Below are positions 8,356 through 18,007 of a stretch of DNA of 45,143 nt, in pieces (within the stretch, counting starts at the first letter, position 1; each line of letters opens with the position of its first letter). The stretch covers positions 1 to 45,143 of the forward strand of contig CAYMVS010000013.1 of the NCBI GenBank assembly GCA_964394205.1. The letters are read 5' to 3'. A program made the position numbers and the translations under genes. The notes below the pieces were generated by a model that was given only the letters and a program-made list of their open reading frames with translations, had not been told where the DNA came from and made no database searches. This DNA is from HGM05190 sp964394205 (GTDB taxonomy: Bacteria; Bacteroidota; Bacteroidia; Bacteroidales; Muribaculaceae).

Positions 8356-8512
8356 GCGAGGCGATCGCGAGCTTTCTCGTTACATTGCTCCCCATTCCTT
8401 CCGGCTCTGCCACCCGGCGGCCCTGCCCACAGACCCCGAGCGGGGGTGGGGGAAACAAAAGTTCGCGGATTATTACAAATTGGTTTCAAATTATCACAAA
8501 ATGTCGGTATTT

Positions 8513-8544
8513 TTTGGCAAACAAAGAAATATGTTGTAATTTTG
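8513..8544 (+). promoter_or_regulatory. Promoter of the first large J-domain protein gene
   Basis: TTTG (8513-8516) and TAATTTTG (8537-8544) are separated by 20 nt, a near-ideal Bacteroidota promoter. The predicted start near 8551 gives a leader of about 57 nt. Confidence 0.75.
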
Positions 8545-8607
8545 GCCAAAATTTCATTATCCGTACAAAAAATCACAAAATTTAACAATTTTAAATAATA
8601 GGTGCAA

Positions 8608-11600
8608 ATGAAACACATCTTTACTTTAGCAGTCACTGCGCTGATGGGACTGACGGCACTTGCCTCCGATGTCAAGGAGGTTCCCTACGTCTCGGCCCTA
8701 TGCGGCGACTCTGACTGGACCCTCATTGATAACAACAATGACGGAAAAACGTGGGCCGACGACACATCGGCCAGTGATTTCTCGGGATCAGGATTTACTT
8801 CCGGAATCAAGTATTCCTATCATGGTTCAAACCCTGGGGATGACTGGTACATCTCTCCGGCCATACATCTTGAGGCCGGCAAAGAGTATAAACTCAAAAT
8901 TTGGCATAAGAATGGCGGCTTTGATGAGGCTTTCAAAATCTATATGTCGACAGGATCCGATATAACAAGTTTGTCGGGTGGCACAGAGTTGTTTGATTTT
9001 TATGGCAAAAGCATAACAAAACAGGAAGCGATTGTTTTCACCCCTGCCGAGACAGCCGACTACTATTTTGGAATTTATTGCTGTTCACCAAGAGATAAAT
9101 ATTACCTTTATGTAACTGGATTCCAGATTTTGGAGAACGTTTTTGCTCCCGGAGCAGTCACCAACCTCAAGGTTGCCGAGGGTGCTGACCGTGCGTTGAC
9201 AGCAACACTGACCTGGGCGCTCCCGACGGTCGACATCGACGGCGCTGAGATGCCTGAGGACGCATCGTTTGACGAGGTGCTTGTTTATCGCGACGGCGCG
9301 CAGATAGCCTCTCTCGAGGGCACAGCCACCGAGTTTGTTGACGACGAGAGCCACGGGTTGACATCGGGCAAGCACACCTACGAGGTGCAGGTGGTGGTCA
9401 ACGGTGCCAAATCAGCCAAGGTAAGCGTTGACAGCAAATATATCGGCCCGGTTGCCGCCCAAGAGCTGCCCTACATAATGGACGCTTCCACTCTTTCAGT
9501 AGAAGATTTTGAACTCTATTGGAGCTCAACCCCCGGCAGAAATACTACAAGCACAAAGGTATGGGAATTTTATAAATCATATAATTCCTACTTCAAATTT
9601 CAGCCTACATATCGTGGCAACGACGACATCTGGTTGATTTCTCCTGAAATGAAGTTTACAAAGCCGGGCGTGTATCGCTTGACTTTCAACATGCAATACG
9701 CAAAAGATCAAGACATAAACTTTGACATCATTCTTGGCAAGGGAACCTCGGTAGGAGGGTATCCTGATGATAACATCATTGGAAACATCAAGAAATTGCC
9801 AACCTATTATGAAGATTTTGAAGTTGTATTTGAAGTCACAGAGCCCGGCGAATATGGCATAGCTTTCCACATCACTATTGAGACAGCATCAAGCAACTAC
9901 ATCCAAATGACCCAATTCAAGGTTGAGGAGTGGTCAGTGAAACCGGCTCAGGTTGCCAATCTCGCCACAACTGTCAACGATGACGCCACTGTTACTCTGA
10001 CATGGACCAACCCCACCCTTAACAATATTGGCAAAGAGCTGACCTCGCTTGACAAGGCTGAGCTTTACTGTGACGACGAGCTTGTCGAGACCTTTGACAA
10101 TGTCACTCCGGGCCAGGAGATGACCGCCACACACACACCGGCAACCCCCGGCGTTCACACCTACTATGTGCTGACCTACCTTAACGGCGAGGCCCCCCAG
10201 GGCGACCCCGTTAAAGTTAAGACAGGATGGGTTGGCGACGAGACCCAAACGCTCCCCTACTCTACATCGTTTGCCGAATACGACCCGAGTGTACCCATCT
10301 GGAGCAGCGTTGATGGTAATGACGACGGCTACACCTGGATCATTGGCACAAGCGCCAAGATGAACAATCCCAAAGAGATGACAAAGATGAATGATTATCT
10401 CCTTTCACCCTATTTTGATCTGGCGGCCGGTTACTACACCATCACTTTGAGAATGAAGGGTGAGAATTACCAAAAAATGGAGATTGGCACTGTCACCGAC
10501 AAGAAAAATGTTGTCGAGACATACACTGCGCTCAAGCAATTCCAGCTCACCGGCAGCTATGACATCACCTATAAGGTTGTCGTCCATATAGAAAATGCCG
10601 GCAAACAGGCAATTACAATCCACAATTTTGATACATGGTTTGCTACCGGCAACCCCGATGAGGTAACCTCATTCTATATCGAGTACACCCCGGTTCTCCC
10701 CGGTCGCGCTACCGACCTCGAGGTTATACCGGCATCCGACCTTAGCCTGAGCGCTACCGTCAGCTGGAAGAACCCCACCACAACCAACATTGAGGGCGTT
10801 GCAGCAACCGACCTCGTCAAGGCAGTTGTGAAACGTAACAATGTCGAGATAGCCACCATCACCGAGGGTGTTGTTCCCGGCGATGAGATGAGCTATGAAG
10901 ACAATGACGTGCCCAACGCCGGCGAGTACACCTATACCGTAGAGATTTGGGGCCCCGAGGGTCAGGCAACACAGGGTGGTGTCTCAATCAAGAGCCCGTG
11001 GATTGGTGCCGGCATGAATCTGCCATTCTCTTGTGAGGATAGTTTCATAGGCGCAGGCTGGAACATCTATAATCTGAATAATGACTCGTCTTGGGGTTAT
11101 CCTGTAACCTGGGAGGCAAATAGCAATAGTATTTATATAACATCCGATAAAACCACTACCGACGACTGGGCTATAACTCCTCGTCTGAACTTTGATGCCG
11201 GAAATGTCTACAAAATTGAGCTTACCCACTACAAGACTAACGGCTATGACGATGTTGACTGGGATCTCTGGTTTGGAAAGGGTGTTACTCCCGACGACAA
11301 GGTTGTTAAGATAGCCACCGTTCACACCGATATTACAAGCTCCGACCGCCGCTCAGAGACTTACTACATCGACGCGATCGATCCCAATGCCGTTGAGACT
11401 CTTGCCGCCGATGATGAGGGTGGCAACCCGACATACGATGAATTTGTGACCAAAGTACCTGCCGGTGTCGGCACAATCGGAATGCACGCCAACGGCAAGG
11501 GTGCAATTACCGTCACCCAGTTCAAGGTGTCTTACAATGCTCCGACCGGTATTGAGGATGTCAAGGTTGGCGAGGGTAACATCTTCACGCTCGGCTCGCT

Positions 11601-11772
11601 GGTTTCATTCAGCGGCATTGCCGACCAGGTTGTGGTTGTCGACATGACCGGCAAGGTCGTGCTGACCGCCGAGGGTGTTGACTCAATCAGCCTCGAGGGT
11701 CTTGCCCACGGTGTATATGTGGTAAGCGCCACTGTTGGCGACACCAAGGTAACAGCCAAGGTAACCCGCTAA
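8608..11772 (+). CDS. Large secreted choice-of-anchor J / fibronectin III-like protein with C-terminal sorting tail
   Basis: A secreted modular protein of 1054 residues. I prefer ATG 8608 (MKHIFTLAV) over an in-frame GTG two codons earlier. A signal peptide (about 1-19, ending LTALA) is followed by four alternating pairs: choice-of-anchor J (cleaved-adhesin-like) domains at roughly 23-178, 287-442, 548-695 and 805-980, with fibronectin III-like linkers after the first three. J-domain hallmarks are DDWYISP in the first copy, with variants DIWLISP and DDWAITP in others. The last 75 residues form a sorting-type tail with VVVVDMTGKVV and GVYVVSATVGDTKV, resembling type IX secretion CTDs. J domains usually bind glycans or assist adhesion, but the ligand is unknown. 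The J-domain DNA is visibly more AT-rich than the linkers. Confidence 0.85.
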   Translation: MKHIFTLAVTALMGLTALASDVKEVPYVSALCGDSDWTLIDNNNDGKTWADDTSASDFSGSGFTSGIKYSYHGSNPGDDWYISPAIHLEAGKEYKLKIWHKNGGFDEAFKIYMSTGSDITSLSGGTELFDFYGKSITKQEAIVFTPAETADYYFGIYCCSPRDKYYLYVTGFQILENVFAPGAVTNLKVAEGADRALTATLTWALPTVDIDGAEMPEDASFDEVLVYRDGAQIASLEGTATEFVDDESHGLTSGKHTYEVQVVVNGAKSAKVSVDSKYIGPVAAQELPYIMDASTLSVEDFELYWSSTPGRNTTSTKVWEFYKSYNSYFKFQPTYRGNDDIWLISPEMKFTKPGVYRLTFNMQYAKDQDINFDIILGKGTSVGGYPDDNIIGNIKKLPTYYEDFEVVFEVTEPGEYGIAFHITIETASSNYIQMTQFKVEEWSVKPAQVANLATTVNDDATVTLTWTNPTLNNIGKELTSLDKAELYCDDELVETFDNVTPGQEMTATHTPATPGVHTYYVLTYLNGEAPQGDPVKVKTGWVGDETQTLPYSTSFAEYDPSVPIWSSVDGNDDGYTWIIGTSAKMNNPKEMTKMNDYLLSPYFDLAAGYYTITLRMKGENYQKMEIGTVTDKKNVVETYTALKQFQLTGSYDITYKVVVHIENAGKQAITIHNFDTWFATGNPDEVTSFYIEYTPVLPGRATDLEVIPASDLSLSATVSWKNPTTTNIEGVAATDLVKAVVKRNNVEIATITEGVVPGDEMSYEDNDVPNAGEYTYTVEIWGPEGQATQGGVSIKSPWIGAGMNLPFSCEDSFIGAGWNIYNLNNDSSWGYPVTWEANSNSIYITSDKTTTDDWAITPRLNFDAGNVYKIELTHYKTNGYDDVDWDLWFGKGVTPDDKVVKIATVHTDITSSDRRSETYYIDAIDPNAVETLAADDEGGNPTYDEFVTKVPAGVGTIGMHANGKGAITVTQFKVSYNAPTGIEDVKVGEGNIFTLGSLVSFSGIADQVVVVDMTGKVVLTAEGVDSISLEGLAHGVYVVSATVGDTKVTAKVTR

Positions 11773-11783
11773 GGCAACCTCCC

Positions 11784-11826
11784 GGCGAGGGGTCGGACAA
11801 AGAATCTGTTGACCGACCCCGTCGCC
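11784..11826 (+). terminator. Hairpin between the two large J-domain genes
   Basis: GGCGAGGGGTCGG (11784-11796) pairs with CCGACCCC-G-TCGCC (11813-11826, one bulge). A run of seven A, not T, follows about ten bases later. It may be a partial terminator: no promoter is visible before the next gene, so read-through would be needed for its expression. Confidence 0.6.
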
Positions 11827-11873
11827 TAACCTAAAAAAACGGATAGACAAAACTCCGACAAAACATAAAACCA

Positions 11874-14800
11874 ATGAAACTACCTGTAACAAAGGCTATT
11901 GCAATAGCCGCGGTGGTTTCAGGAATCTACGGGACATGTCCTGCGCTGACGGCGCGGGACATTGTCGCAAAAGACCTGAAAGCACTGCCGGGAGCAAAAA
12001 TTGCTCAAGAGAAGCGCGAGCTCAACCGCAGCCACCGCGTCCCCCTGAAAATAGCGTCGCCGTCGGTGGCACGTCTCAACACGACACCGGCCACAGCCGC
12101 CCCCCTGCGGCTGCCGGGCAGCAACACAGTGTTGTGTGGCGCGATGGTCTACAACGACCTGTGGGGTGTGGTCGACGCCAACGGCAACTATGTCAACCCC
12201 ATCACCGCCGGTATCTACACCTTTCAGGCGCGCCCCGACGGCAAGCTGACCCAGGTGAAACTCAATCAGAACTTCATCAAGATGCGCGCCGGCACCAAGG
12301 TGAACTCGATCTACTATGCCATCTCGACCTCCAACTATGACAGCGAGGCGATGCTGACAACCTACTATACCTCGTCGTGGAGCGTGCGCTCAAGCGAGGA
12401 GATAGACATAGTCAACGTGCCGACCGATCTGACCTACGACCCCGTGAGCGGCAATGTCTACGGTTTCTTCTTCAACGACATGACACAACAGTATGACCGC
12501 TTTTGCCGATTTGACACCTATTATGGCGAGGCCGAGCAGATCTCGACCGTTGACCGTCAGGGCTTTGCCATCGCGGCCAACGCCAAGGGCGAGATCTACG
12601 GAATCTGGGGTTACACCGGGTGGCTCATCAAAATCGACCCCAAGACGGGACGATATGAGCAGATCGGCCGCACCGGTTTCTCGCCCGAATATATCAACTC
12701 GCTGACATTTGACGACGCCACGGGCAAGCTCTACTGGACCGCCAACGACGGCACCGGCTACAGCGCGCTTCTCGAGGTCAACACCACCACCGGCGAGGCC
12801 ACCGAGATAATGCATTTTGAAGACAATGCCTCGTTTGCCGGCATCTTCGCGATGCCCTACAAGGTGCCCGACAACGCGCCGGCGGCACCTGCCGAGGTGA
12901 CTGTCAATCCCGAGAGCAACGGGTCGGTCACCTTCACTGTGAGCTGCACGGCACCCACAAAAACAGTTAAAAACGCCGACCTCGCCGGCCCGCTGACCAT
13001 TCTCTTCACGGCCGGCGACAAGCAGGTCGAGGTTGAGGGTGTGAACCCCGGCGAGAAGGTCACCTCTCCCCTTTTCACCCTCACCCCCGGCAAAGTGGAG
13101 GTCAGCGTGATGGCTGCCACCGCCGACTATAGGGGCGAGATCGCCACGACAACGGCATGGATTGGCGAGGACCGTCCGGGCGTGCCTCAAAACGTTGTAC
13201 TTGGCGAGCGCGACGGCAAACCGCTGATCACCTGGCAGGCCCCGACCCAAGGGGTGCATGGCGGGTGGTTTGACGCGTCGGCCTTGACCTACACCATCGT
13301 TCGCTATCCCGACAAGACCGCCTTTACCGGCATCGCCGGCACCGAGTGGGTCGACGAGGGGTGGAGCGGCCAAGGCTCGCTCTACTACACGGTCAAGACC
13401 GTGGGCAACGGCGGCGAGAGCGATGCCGTGACCACCGGCAAGATGGTGTTTGGAGATGGATACACCGTTCCTTTCACCGAGACCTTTGCCACAGCCGACG
13501 ACTTTGACCTATGGAGCGTGTTTGACTTCAACGAGCACACCACCTGGCAGTATGACTCAAAAAACAAGACGATCTACTACACCTACGACCGCAACGTCGA
13601 GGCTCCCGGCGACGACTGGATAATCTCGCCGCGCGTCAAACTCGAGGCAGGCAAGACCTATCGTTTCAGTGTCGACGCCTCGACCTATTACAAGAACTAT
13701 AAAGAGAACTTCAAGGTGATGCTCGGCACGGCGTGTGCCCCCGCGTCGATGACCAAGCTCATCATCGACTGCCCCGACTTTGACAACCCCACGGGCGAGA
13801 ACAAACGGGCAACCTTCACGGTCGATGCCGACGGTTACTACCACATCGGCATCTACTGCTACAGCCCGGCCCACAACTGGACGTTGACACTTGACAATGT
13901 GTCGGTTGTGGAGATCTCGGACGCCGTGCCCGCCGCTGTTGGCGACCTGAGGCTGTCACCGGCGCCCCAAGGCGCCCTCGAGGCCACCCTGTCGATGACC
14001 GCCCCGGCGGTTGACTCAAAGGGGACCCGGCTGAGTGATCCTCTCAACATCAACATCTATCGCAACTATGCCGACGAGCCGGCGGTGACACTGAGCAACG
14101 TGACCCCCGGCCAAGCAGTCAGCTGGACCGACAAAGGTATCACCGAGGCCGGCATCTACAACTATCGCGTGGTTGCCGTGACCGAGATTGGCGACGGAGC
14201 CGACTCGTCGGTCGAGGGCTGGATAGGTGTCGACACCCCCGGTCCCGTTGTCAACCTGACGGCCACCGAGCGCGAGGATGGCAGTATTGCCCTGGCATGG
14301 GAGGCGCCGACAGCCGGCGAGCACGACGGGTGGTTTGACCCCACGGGGATGACCTACCGCATCGTGCGCAGCGACGCCGCGCTCGTGGCCGACAAGCTCG
14401 AGGCCACAGCGTTTGTCGACAACACGCTCGGCCTTGGCAGTCAGGATCTTTTCTACTATGTGGTGACGCCGTATATCGGCACCGTCAAGGGGCGCTACAA
14501 CACCACCGAGACAGCGGTCTATGGCCCGGCCATCAAGGCACCGGTGTCCGAGACTTTTGCCCAGGGCGACATAACCTATTACCCCTGGGTGAGCGAGAGC
14601 GACGGCAGCATGCACCTTTGGAGCATCGAGACCACCGGCATCCTGCCCGAGGCAAGCGACCAGAATGGCGACAACGGCATGGCGATGTTTATCGTCACGG
14701 CGGCCAACAAGGGGCTGACCGGCCGCTTCTCATCGCCCAAATTTGACATCTCGGGGCTTGACAACCCGGTGCTCAAATTCTGGATGTACCACACCGAGGG

Positions 14801-16382
14801 CGATCTCTCAACATCCGAGACCCTCAGGGTGCTGACCTCGGTCAACGGCGGCGCGTTTGAGCCGGTCGAGGGTGCTGAGTTTGGCCGTGTAGCCGAGGCG
14901 ACCGGATGGCAGCTGCACACGGTGGCTCTCGACAACGCCAAGGGGAGCAAAGCCGTCAGGGTGATGTTTGAAAGCACCTCAAAGGGCGTGCTGTCGTTCT
15001 ACATCGACAATATCTCGATTGGCGAGAATATGGGCACCGACATCGCCGTCACATCGGTCCAGATGCCATCGCGCACGGCTGCCGGGGCCGAGACCCCCAT
15101 GCTGGTGACCCTAACATCGGGAGGCACACAGCCCGCCACAGGGGTGACCCTCAAGGTGAGTGAAGGGGCCGAGGTTATCGCGACCCGTGAGGCCGGCGAC
15201 ATCGAGGCCGGCAAGAGCGTGACCCTCGAGGTGCCGGTTACAATTGCCAAATCCGGCAAGACCACTCTCACTGTCACCGCCGACGCCACCTCGCCCGACG
15301 GCGACCCGGCAAACAACACCGCCGAGACCACCGTCGAGGCTGTCGAGCTGAACATCCCGACCCCGGGCGACCTGTCGGCCTCTATCTCGGCCGAGGGGAA
15401 CGTGGACCTGACATGGACCGCCCCCGACGAGACCGGCGCTGTCAAAGATGACATGGAGAGCTACACCGACTGGGCCATCAACGGCGTGGGCGACTACATG
15501 ATGGTCGACCTCGACGGCGACAACACCTATTACATCAATAAAGACCTGGGCGAGTATCCCAACTGCTGGTCGCCCAAGGCGTTCCAGGTTTGCAACGCCA
15601 AGACCCTGGGTATCGACATCTGGGACGAGGGCACCCCCCACTCCGCCAACAAGATGCTCATGGCGGTCGCCTCTCAAAACGGGGTGAACAACGACTGGCT
15701 GATTTTGCCGCGACTCAACGGCACGCGTCAAACCATCTCATTGTTTGCCAAATCGTTTACCGATCAAGACACACCGCTCGAGCGCATACGCATCCTTTAC
15801 TCGACCACCGATGCCTCGCCCGCCTCATTCATGCCGCTCCACAGCGCCGACTACCTTGAGGTGCCTGCACAGTGGACCGAGTATCGCCGCGAGGTTCCCC
15901 AGGGGACAAAGTGGGTTGCGATCAACTGTGTGAGCCGCAACGCTTTCGCTCTCTTCATCGACGACGTGGCCTTCAACGACTTCACGGTGACAACATCGCC
16001 TGTCGACTGCTACATTGTGTATCGCGACGGGGTCGAGGCAGCCCGCGTGGCCACACCGGGTTGGAGCGACACCACCCCGATCGCTGCCGGCGGGTCGGTA
16101 TATACCGTGGCGGCCCACTATGCCGACGGCCGAGTGTCGGCGCTGACACCCGGCGTGAGAGTAGCTCAATCGGGCATCAACTCGTTTGGCGCCGGCGACA
16201 TCAAGGTTGTGGCCCGACATGGTGGCATCGACATCACAGGCGGCAATGACGCGCTCGATGTGACTGTCATGACAGCCGATGGCCGCACTGTCTCTCAAGG
16301 CTCATCGCGCCACTACACGCTGCCGGCCGGCATCTATCTGGTGACGGTCAACGGCACGGCCCATAAAGCCGCCGTCAGGTAA
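11874..16382 (+). CDS. Giant secreted protein: propeller-like, fibronectin III-like, choice-of-anchor J and CARDB-like domains, sorting tail
   Basis: A 1502-residue exported protein. Signal peptide about 1-27. Residues about 75-340 contain repeated strands such as DLTYDPVSGNVYGFF and SLTFDDATGKLYWTAND, typical of a beta-propeller. Fibronectin III-like modules follow, with two very similar copies around GVHGGWFDASALTYTIVRY and GEHDGWFDPTGMTYRIVRS. J-type domains lie near 530-680 (GDDWIISPRVKLEAGKTYRF), 888-1050 (MAM/J-like) and 1190-1375. A CARDB-like segment lies near 1050-1160. The C-terminal tail has VTVMTADGRTV and GIYLVTVNGTAHKAAVR. It follows the previous J-domain gene by 101 bp and is a diverged partner of it, more GC-rich throughout. 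Likely surface-displayed or released; ligand unknown. Confidence 0.83.
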   Translation: MKLPVTKAIAIAAVVSGIYGTCPALTARDIVAKDLKALPGAKIAQEKRELNRSHRVPLKIASPSVARLNTTPATAAPLRLPGSNTVLCGAMVYNDLWGVVDANGNYVNPITAGIYTFQARPDGKLTQVKLNQNFIKMRAGTKVNSIYYAISTSNYDSEAMLTTYYTSSWSVRSSEEIDIVNVPTDLTYDPVSGNVYGFFFNDMTQQYDRFCRFDTYYGEAEQISTVDRQGFAIAANAKGEIYGIWGYTGWLIKIDPKTGRYEQIGRTGFSPEYINSLTFDDATGKLYWTANDGTGYSALLEVNTTTGEATEIMHFEDNASFAGIFAMPYKVPDNAPAAPAEVTVNPESNGSVTFTVSCTAPTKTVKNADLAGPLTILFTAGDKQVEVEGVNPGEKVTSPLFTLTPGKVEVSVMAATADYRGEIATTTAWIGEDRPGVPQNVVLGERDGKPLITWQAPTQGVHGGWFDASALTYTIVRYPDKTAFTGIAGTEWVDEGWSGQGSLYYTVKTVGNGGESDAVTTGKMVFGDGYTVPFTETFATADDFDLWSVFDFNEHTTWQYDSKNKTIYYTYDRNVEAPGDDWIISPRVKLEAGKTYRFSVDASTYYKNYKENFKVMLGTACAPASMTKLIIDCPDFDNPTGENKRATFTVDADGYYHIGIYCYSPAHNWTLTLDNVSVVEISDAVPAAVGDLRLSPAPQGALEATLSMTAPAVDSKGTRLSDPLNINIYRNYADEPAVTLSNVTPGQAVSWTDKGITEAGIYNYRVVAVTEIGDGADSSVEGWIGVDTPGPVVNLTATEREDGSIALAWEAPTAGEHDGWFDPTGMTYRIVRSDAALVADKLEATAFVDNTLGLGSQDLFYYVVTPYIGTVKGRYNTTETAVYGPAIKAPVSETFAQGDITYYPWVSESDGSMHLWSIETTGILPEASDQNGDNGMAMFIVTAANKGLTGRFSSPKFDISGLDNPVLKFWMYHTEGDLSTSETLRVLTSVNGGAFEPVEGAEFGRVAEATGWQLHTVALDNAKGSKAVRVMFESTSKGVLSFYIDNISIGENMGTDIAVTSVQMPSRTAAGAETPMLVTLTSGGTQPATGVTLKVSEGAEVIATREAGDIEAGKSVTLEVPVTIAKSGKTTLTVTADATSPDGDPANNTAETTVEAVELNIPTPGDLSASISAEGNVDLTWTAPDETGAVKDDMESYTDWAINGVGDYMMVDLDGDNTYYINKDLGEYPNCWSPKAFQVCNAKTLGIDIWDEGTPHSANKMLMAVASQNGVNNDWLILPRLNGTRQTISLFAKSFTDQDTPLERIRILYSTTDASPASFMPLHSADYLEVPAQWTEYRREVPQGTKWVAINCVSRNAFALFIDDVAFNDFTVTTSPVDCYIVYRDGVEAARVATPGWSDTTPIAAGGSVYTVAAHYADGRVSALTPGVRVAQSGINSFGAGDIKVVARHGGIDITGGNDALDVTVMTADGRTVSQGSSRHYTLPAGIYLVTVNGTAHKAAVR

Positions 16383-16423
16383 AATAAGCCGAAAGCCCCC
16401 CGGGGCTCCGAATCATAACAACG

Positions 16424-16460
16424 GTAAAGCGGTTGTGTCACGTTGGCACAACCGCTTTAC
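16424..16460 (+). terminator. Strong terminator after the giant protein gene
   Basis: A perfect 14-bp stem, GTAAAGCGGTTGTG (16424-16437) with CACAACCGCTTTAC (16447-16460), and a 9-nt loop. A second small palindrome, AGCCCC/GGGGCT (16394-16407), lies between it and the stop codon. There is no T-tract, but it cleanly separates two transcription units. Confidence 0.75.
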
Positions 16461-16511
16461 TATTGGCGGCGGTTGGCTCTTTTTCAGATTTTTCAGATAG
16501 GTGAATTTTGA

Positions 16512-16543
16512 TTTGTTTGTGTCGGCAGCGTTTATTATCTTTG
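16512..16543 (+). promoter_or_regulatory. Promoter of the eight-gene operon
   Basis: TTTG (16512-16515) and TATCTTTG (16536-16543) are separated by 20 nt. The predicted start near 16550 leaves about 15 nt before ATG 16565, which rules out an in-frame ATG at 16508 that lies upstream of the promoter. Confidence 0.8.
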
Positions 16544-16564
16544 CATTTTGAAAGCAAAACAAAC

Positions 16565-17455
16565 ATGAATAAACTGCTAACGATAATAATGGCAATGGTT
16601 GTTGCCGCCGGCCTATGGATGCCTGCCGGAGCGCAGGCCCTCGAGGTCAACACATATTTCCCCTACCCTACGCCGCCCGACACCATGCAGCTTTTCAGCC
16701 AGCGGGCCGACTTTTTTGTGACTCATTTCTGGGACCGTTGTGAGCTCAAGAAAGCGTTCTCCTCGCGCGAGAAAATGAGAGTCGCCCTTGAAGACTTCAT
16801 CCAGATGCTCCCCAACGCCACCGACACCGTGGCGCTCGACGCTGTCAACCGCCTGATGACGGCCCTCAACAAGCAGCCCGACGACCAGGCGTTTTTTGCC
16901 AACGAGGCCGAGGCCCAGCTCTACAGCGACACCGCCCAATATCTCAGCGACAAGCTTTATGTGGCGTTTGCCAAACCGTTCATAGCCAATAAAAAAGCTA
17001 AGAAAGAGTTGAAACTGCGCCACGAGCGTCTGGTCAAGATACTTGACGGCACCAGAAACGGGATAAAGCCTCCGGCGCTCGACTATGAGACCCGCGAGGG
17101 CGAGAAAGGGAGCACGGCCAACGACTTCGGGCAGTTGGTCATCTATTTTTTCAATGACCCCGACTGTGGCGACTGTGCCATCACCCGCGCGCGCCTGATG
17201 GCAGATATCAAAGTGCGCCAACTGCTCGAGAGCGGTGCGCTCAAGATTGTGAGCATCTATCCCGATGCGGCCTCCGACGAGTGGCGCGACAAGGTCAAGG
17301 ACTATCCCGAAAGCTGGCGCGTGGTGGCGGCCGAAGATGCCAATGACATCTATGACCTGAGGATGCTCCCGACATTCTACATCATCTATCGTGGCAAAAT
17401 CTGGGGCAAAGGGTTGAACATCGATCAGGTAATCGGCGTTGTCAACCGACTTTAG
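16565..17455 (+). CDS. DUF5106 / thioredoxin-like exported protein
   Basis: A 296-residue exported protein of the Bacteroidales DUF5106 type with a thioredoxin-like C-terminal half. The signal peptide spans about 1-23 (MNKLLTIIMAMVVAAGLWMP...). Residues 30-165 form the helical DUF5106 region, containing FFVTHFWDRCELKKAF and YLSDKLYVAFAKPF. Residues about 185-296 look thioredoxin-like: VIYFFNDPDCGDCAITRARL carries a CxxC (Cys201, Cys204), and MLPTFYIIYRGKIW carries the cis-proline position. The start is fixed by the promoter at 16512-16543. As first gene of the operon it is followed 39 bp later by the DoxX gene. Roles in envelope redox or folding are plausible but not shown. Confidence 0.8.
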   Translation: MNKLLTIIMAMVVAAGLWMPAGAQALEVNTYFPYPTPPDTMQLFSQRADFFVTHFWDRCELKKAFSSREKMRVALEDFIQMLPNATDTVALDAVNRLMTALNKQPDDQAFFANEAEAQLYSDTAQYLSDKLYVAFAKPFIANKKAKKELKLRHERLVKILDGTRNGIKPPALDYETREGEKGSTANDFGQLVIYFFNDPDCGDCAITRARLMADIKVRQLLESGALKIVSIYPDAASDEWRDKVKDYPESWRVVAAEDANDIYDLRMLPTFYIIYRGKIWGKGLNIDQVIGVVNRL

Positions 17456-17494
17456 AAAACACCCGATTAAACAAACCGACAAACATCAATCACA

Positions 17495-18004
17495 ATGGCA
17501 CAAATAAACTGGCTGCAGCGATTGTTTCTCAGAACCACCGGTTTCTCCTACACCAACATGGGCCGCCTCTTCATCAGGCTGTTTGTGGGGGTGATGTTCA
17601 TGCAGTTTGGCATACGCCACTGGGCCAACTACACGGCCCTGTCGACCCAGTTTCCGTCGGTGATGGGGCTTGAGCCGGCCACCTGCCTTGTGCTCATGAT
17701 TGTTGTTGAAATAGTCTGCTCGGCGCTTATTATCATAGGGTTGTGGACGCGTCTGTCGACCATACCGCCAATCGTCTCGATGCTCTTTGCCGAGTATTAC
17801 ATACTGCACGACCTGCTGCCCGACAATGTGAGCATGTATGTCTTGGACAGCACCGACCCGGGCTATCTGCCAATCATGTTTCTGGGCATCTACTTCTTTA
17901 TCTGGTTCAGCGGGCCGGGAAAAATCTCGCTCGACTATGTGGTGTCGCTGCGCATCCTCAACCGTCTTAACGCTCGCGAGGAGGACGAGCTTGAAGAGGT
18001 CTGA
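17495..18004 (+). CDS. DoxX-family inner-membrane protein
   Basis: A 169-residue protein with four hydrophobic segments (about 23-43, 62-85, 88-105 and 125-142), matching the four-helix DoxX family. The N-terminal helix LFIRLFVGVMFMQFGIRHW has the Arg and Phe-Gly pattern common in the family. The C-terminus is charged (REEDELEEV) and cytoplasmic by prediction. DoxX proteins are tied to thiol or sulfur redox in some bacteria, which would fit the CxxC protein encoded just upstream, but the biochemical role is not established. The mnmA start codon follows its stop by 3 bp, so the genes are co-transcribed. Confidence 0.8.
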   Translation: MAQINWLQRLFLRTTGFSYTNMGRLFIRLFVGVMFMQFGIRHWANYTALSTQFPSVMGLEPATCLVLMIVVEIVCSALIIIGLWTRLSTIPPIVSMLFAEYYILHDLLPDNVSMYVLDSTDPGYLPIMFLGIYFFIWFSGPGKISLDYVVSLRILNRLNAREEDELEEV

Positions 18005-18007
18005 ACG

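Noticed and set aside
8221..8607. Several overlapping open frames of about 100-145 codons on both strands
   Set aside because: They cover hairpin-rich DNA and the promoter of the next gene, encode low-complexity basic peptides and have no start signals; none is supported.
12390..13373. 327-codon open frame on the minus strand
   Set aside because: Antisense to the 1502-residue secreted protein, with no promoter and no family features.
16508..16564. Upstream in-frame ATG giving a longer DUF5106 protein
   Set aside because: The ATG overlaps the -33 side of the promoter at 16512-16543 and would bury the signal peptide; ATG 16565 is correct.
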